Source of the DNA: Dyadobacter sp. 3J3 | GTDB lineage: Bacteria; Bacteroidota; Bacteroidia; Cytophagales; Spirosomataceae | NCBI RefSeq assembly: GCF_009801115.1 | Contig: NZ_VTOL01000013.1 | Span: 62,001-126,000, forward strand | Length of the DNA stretch: 64,000 bases | Direction of reading: 5' to 3' | Shown here: positions 62,173 through 64,000 of the stretch, piece by piece | Layout of the letters: each line of letters opens with the position of its first letter | Numbering within the stretch: the stretch's first letter is position 1 | The notes under the pieces: generated by a model | Told to the model about the DNA's origin: nothing | Databases searched by the model: none | The model's input: the letters and a program-made list of their open reading frames with translations, nothing else | Made by a program: the position numbers and the translations under genes

Positions 62173-63252
62173 ATGGAAGCTGTTTTTCAAATTTTAAAAA
62201 ATTTCCCAAAAGGATTCATCACCGGGCTGCTGATGAACGGGTCAGTCATCGTTTTGGCATACCTGGTATTCTGGAAAAAATTCAAAACGCGTTTTCGAAA
62301 GTTCCGGATACAACTATTGGAACGGGTAGATGAAAAACAAATCAAAAAGGAAATAAAGAATTCGGTGCAGACATTGATGGTTGGTGCTTTGTTCAGTAGT
62401 ATTGTAGTATTTCTAAGTACAAAAGGCTATACCAAAATTTATACAAATTTTGGTGACCATCATCCAATATTTGGCATAGCGGGATTTTTCATACTGCTGA
62501 TCATCGATGACGCCTGGTTTTATTTTACCCACCGTCTGCTTCATCATCCCTGGATTTTTCGATATGTCCACTCGGTACACCATCAGAGCATCGATGTCAA
62601 CCCGTTTACGTCCATGTCCTTTCATTGGATAGAGCCGTTTTTACTTTCATTCTGGATTTTTCCCGTTACGTTTATCATGCCTACATTTGCTCCTATGCTG
62701 GCTTTGGTGCAGGTTTGGGGATTGTTGGATAACGTGAAAGCACACCTGGGGTATGAGTTTTATCCGGTGAATTTTAACAAAAGCTGGTTGAGTTTTCTAA
62801 CCACAAGTACACACCACAATCTGCACCACAGCAGGTTCAAAGGTAATTACAGCGTGCATTTTCGATTTTGGGACCGCCTTTTCGGTACGGAAATAAAAGA
62901 CTATGAGACTGAATTTGACAAAATACAAAACCGCAAACAATCGGTTTATTCAGAGCTGGTCAGCTGCCGGGAGGACGCATGTGTATCTGGTGGACTAGTT
63001 CATTTTAACGGAACGCATCCCATTACTGTCTATGAGGGTGAGACAATCCTGGAAGCACTCCTGCGACAGGGGCTTGCAGTTCCATATTCCTGCCGCAAAG
63101 GGATTTGCGCCACATGTAAATGCAGATTGACAATTGGCCAGGTTACTGTGTCAAAAACGAATGCATTGACCGAGCACGAGATAAGAGATGGTTTTATTTT
63201 AATATGTCAGAGTCTGCCGGAATCTCCGCATTTTGAAATCTTTATTCGGTGA
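62173..63252 (+). CDS. Fatty acid hydroxylase/sterol desaturase fused to a plant-type [2Fe-2S] ferredoxin
   Basis: 359 residues. Several membrane helices occur in the first ~200 residues. The three histidine clusters of the di-iron membrane hydroxylases are present: 'HRLLHHPW' (~119), 'HSVHHQ' (~133) and 'HHNLHH' (~214). From ~275 a ferredoxin domain follows ('GTHPITVYEGETILEALL') with cysteines 307, 312, 315 and 345, the C-x4-C-x2-C-x29-C spacing of plant-type [2Fe-2S] proteins. The fusion would feed electrons directly to the di-iron site. The substrate is unknown. Its 3' end overlaps the convergent AraC gene by 11 bases. Confidence 0.92.
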   Translation: MEAVFQILKNFPKGFITGLLMNGSVIVLAYLVFWKKFKTRFRKFRIQLLERVDEKQIKKEIKNSVQTLMVGALFSSIVVFLSTKGYTKIYTNFGDHHPIFGIAGFFILLIIDDAWFYFTHRLLHHPWIFRYVHSVHHQSIDVNPFTSMSFHWIEPFLLSFWIFPVTFIMPTFAPMLALVQVWGLLDNVKAHLGYEFYPVNFNKSWLSFLTTSTHHNLHHSRFKGNYSVHFRFWDRLFGTEIKDYETEFDKIQNRKQSVYSELVSCREDACVSGGLVHFNGTHPITVYEGETILEALLRQGLAVPYSCRKGICATCKCRLTIGQVTVSKTNALTEHEIRDGFILICQSLPESPHFEIFIR

Positions 63253-64000
63253 GAGCGTTGGTGCTAACGGGATCAACTCCCTGCCTGCCGCTTTTACGGT
63301 ACGCGACAGGCGAAAGCCCCATTTGCTGTTTGAATAATCTCGAAAAATAGAACGGATCTTCCATTCCGATCTGCAATGCAACTTCATTGATCCGGAGCGA
63401 ACTGAAATGAAGGAGTTGACAGGCCTTTTGAATGCGTAAATAATTGAAGTATTCTACCGGAGCATAACCGGTTTCCTGTTTGAATTTTCTTGAAAAAAAT
63501 GATACAGATAAATTCGCCGACTGGGCAATATTATCCAGTGTAACGGTTCTTGTAAGGTTCTGTTGCATGAAGGAGATTGCTTTGTCTGTCGCACTTAGTT
63601 CCTTTGTTGTTTGTGCTATGGTCTGGAAAAATTCAGGAGAAATAAACGTTGCCAGATAGTGCGGGAGAAGAAGGTTGGCAAGAAGCAGATTGGAAGCGCT
63701 GTATCCTCTCAGAAATATAGAAGACATCTGTTTGAAAATTTCATTTCGCTCAGACGAAAAACCAACCCGAATTCCCTTTGACAGTTTTTCAATATCCCCC
63801 ATGATTGTGCTAAATGCATCATCACAATGGCTTCCGGTGATGTGAAACCAGTATATAGTCCATGGATTTTCCTCATCAGAGCCATAGGAGTGTGGCATAT
63901 CTGTAGGAATCAGAAATACTTCTCCAGGCTCGATGCTGATCCTTTTTTTGTTGAAATGCACCCATCCTTTCCCAGCCGTGCAATACAGCAAAATCACCTG
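63242..64000 (-). CDS. AraC-family transcriptional regulator, 5' end outside window
   Basis: The frame is open to the right edge ('QVILLYCTAGKGWVHF'), so the start is outside the window. The visible part has the end of a cupin sensor ('ISIEPGEVFLIPTDMPHSYG') and a C-terminal double HTH ('VTLDNIAQSANLSVSFFSRK', 'VEYFNYLRIQKACQLLHFSS', 'INEVALQIGMEDPFYFSRLF'). The ending 'QQMGLSPVAYRKSGR' is standard. Its target genes lie to the right or are unknown. The stop codon lies inside the end of the convergent hydroxylase gene. Confidence 0.92.
   Translation of the reverse strand, partial: QVILLYCTAGKGWVHFNKKRISIEPGEVFLIPTDMPHSYGSDEENPWTIYWFHITGSHCDDAFSTIMGDIEKLSKGIRVGFSSERNEIFKQMSSIFLRGYSASNLLLANLLLPHYLATFISPEFFQTIAQTTKELSATDKAISFMQQNLTRTVTLDNIAQSANLSVSFFSRKFKQETGYAPVEYFNYLRIQKACQLLHFSSLRINEVALQIGMEDPFYFSRLFKQQMGLSPVAYRKSGRQGVDPVSTNALTE

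Overview
The window looks like a stretch of chromosome from a soil- or plant-associated member of the Bacteroidota, most likely Cytophagales (Dyadobacter/Spirosoma-like; this placement is inferred from gene content and style, not computed). The supporting signs are a type IX secretion sorting domain, three SusC/SusD pairs, a FecI/FecR/STN-type sigma cascade, many Bacteroidota lipoproteins, promoter elements of the TAnnTTTG kind and an almost complete absence of Shine-Dalgarno sequences. No rRNA, tRNA, CRISPR array, insertion sequence or prophage was recognised.

Layout. (1) 1-1281: the end of a repeat-rich, T9SS-secreted surface protein, followed by 600 bases without a convincing gene. (2) 1882-25925: polysaccharide utilisation locus 1 (PUL1). 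A divergent IclR (KdgR-like) regulator faces a SusC/SusD pair. These are followed by a tightly packed, often overlapping series: GH26 mannanase lipoprotein, two paralogous clan GH-A glycosidases, a GH105-DUF4861 fusion, a secreted and a cytoplasmic heparinase II/III-type lyase, a Tat-exported GH88/105-like protein, a sodium:solute symporter, two short-chain dehydrogenases (one KduD-like), an RraA-like protein, a CE6/SASA esterase, a VOC protein and a VOC-alcohol dehydrogenase fusion. The set fits depolymerisation of an acidic, uronate- and probably mannose-containing glycan, import of small unsaturated products and their conversion towards 2-keto-3-deoxy-sugar acids.

(3) 26324-46137: PUL2. 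An ECF sigma factor and FecR anti-sigma precede an STN-domain SusC, its SusD, a second SusC/SusD pair and a pectin/xylan-type enzyme set: two GH28/GH49-type beta-helix hydrolases, a GH10 xylanase, a parallel beta-helix lyase-like protein and a glycosidase-like/SUMF1-like fusion. (4) 46225-57008: an AraC regulator divergent from a Fe(II) dioxygenase, a Gfo/Idh/MocA oxidoreductase, a large PQQ-type sugar dehydrogenase with PKD and cytochrome c domains, two AP-endonuclease-2-fold sugar isomerases, a ThuA-like protein and a GH36-like alpha-galactosidase. I read this group as a possible oxidation/elimination route acting through 3-keto-sugars.

(5) 57182-64000: general genes: YdeI-like, VOC, DoxX-like and YciI genes in a minus-strand group, a Crp/Fnr regulator broken by a one-base frameshift, an M50 metalloprotease, an intact Crp/Fnr regulator, a membrane hydroxylase fused to a plant-type ferredoxin and a truncated AraC gene at the right edge. 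A symmetrical Crp/Fnr-type site (TTGAC-N4-GTCAA) lies just upstream of the YciI gene, next to the broken regulator, and a similar degenerate site lies upstream of the hydroxylase-ferredoxin gene.

All family assignments come from reading motifs by eye. No database search or structure prediction was run.
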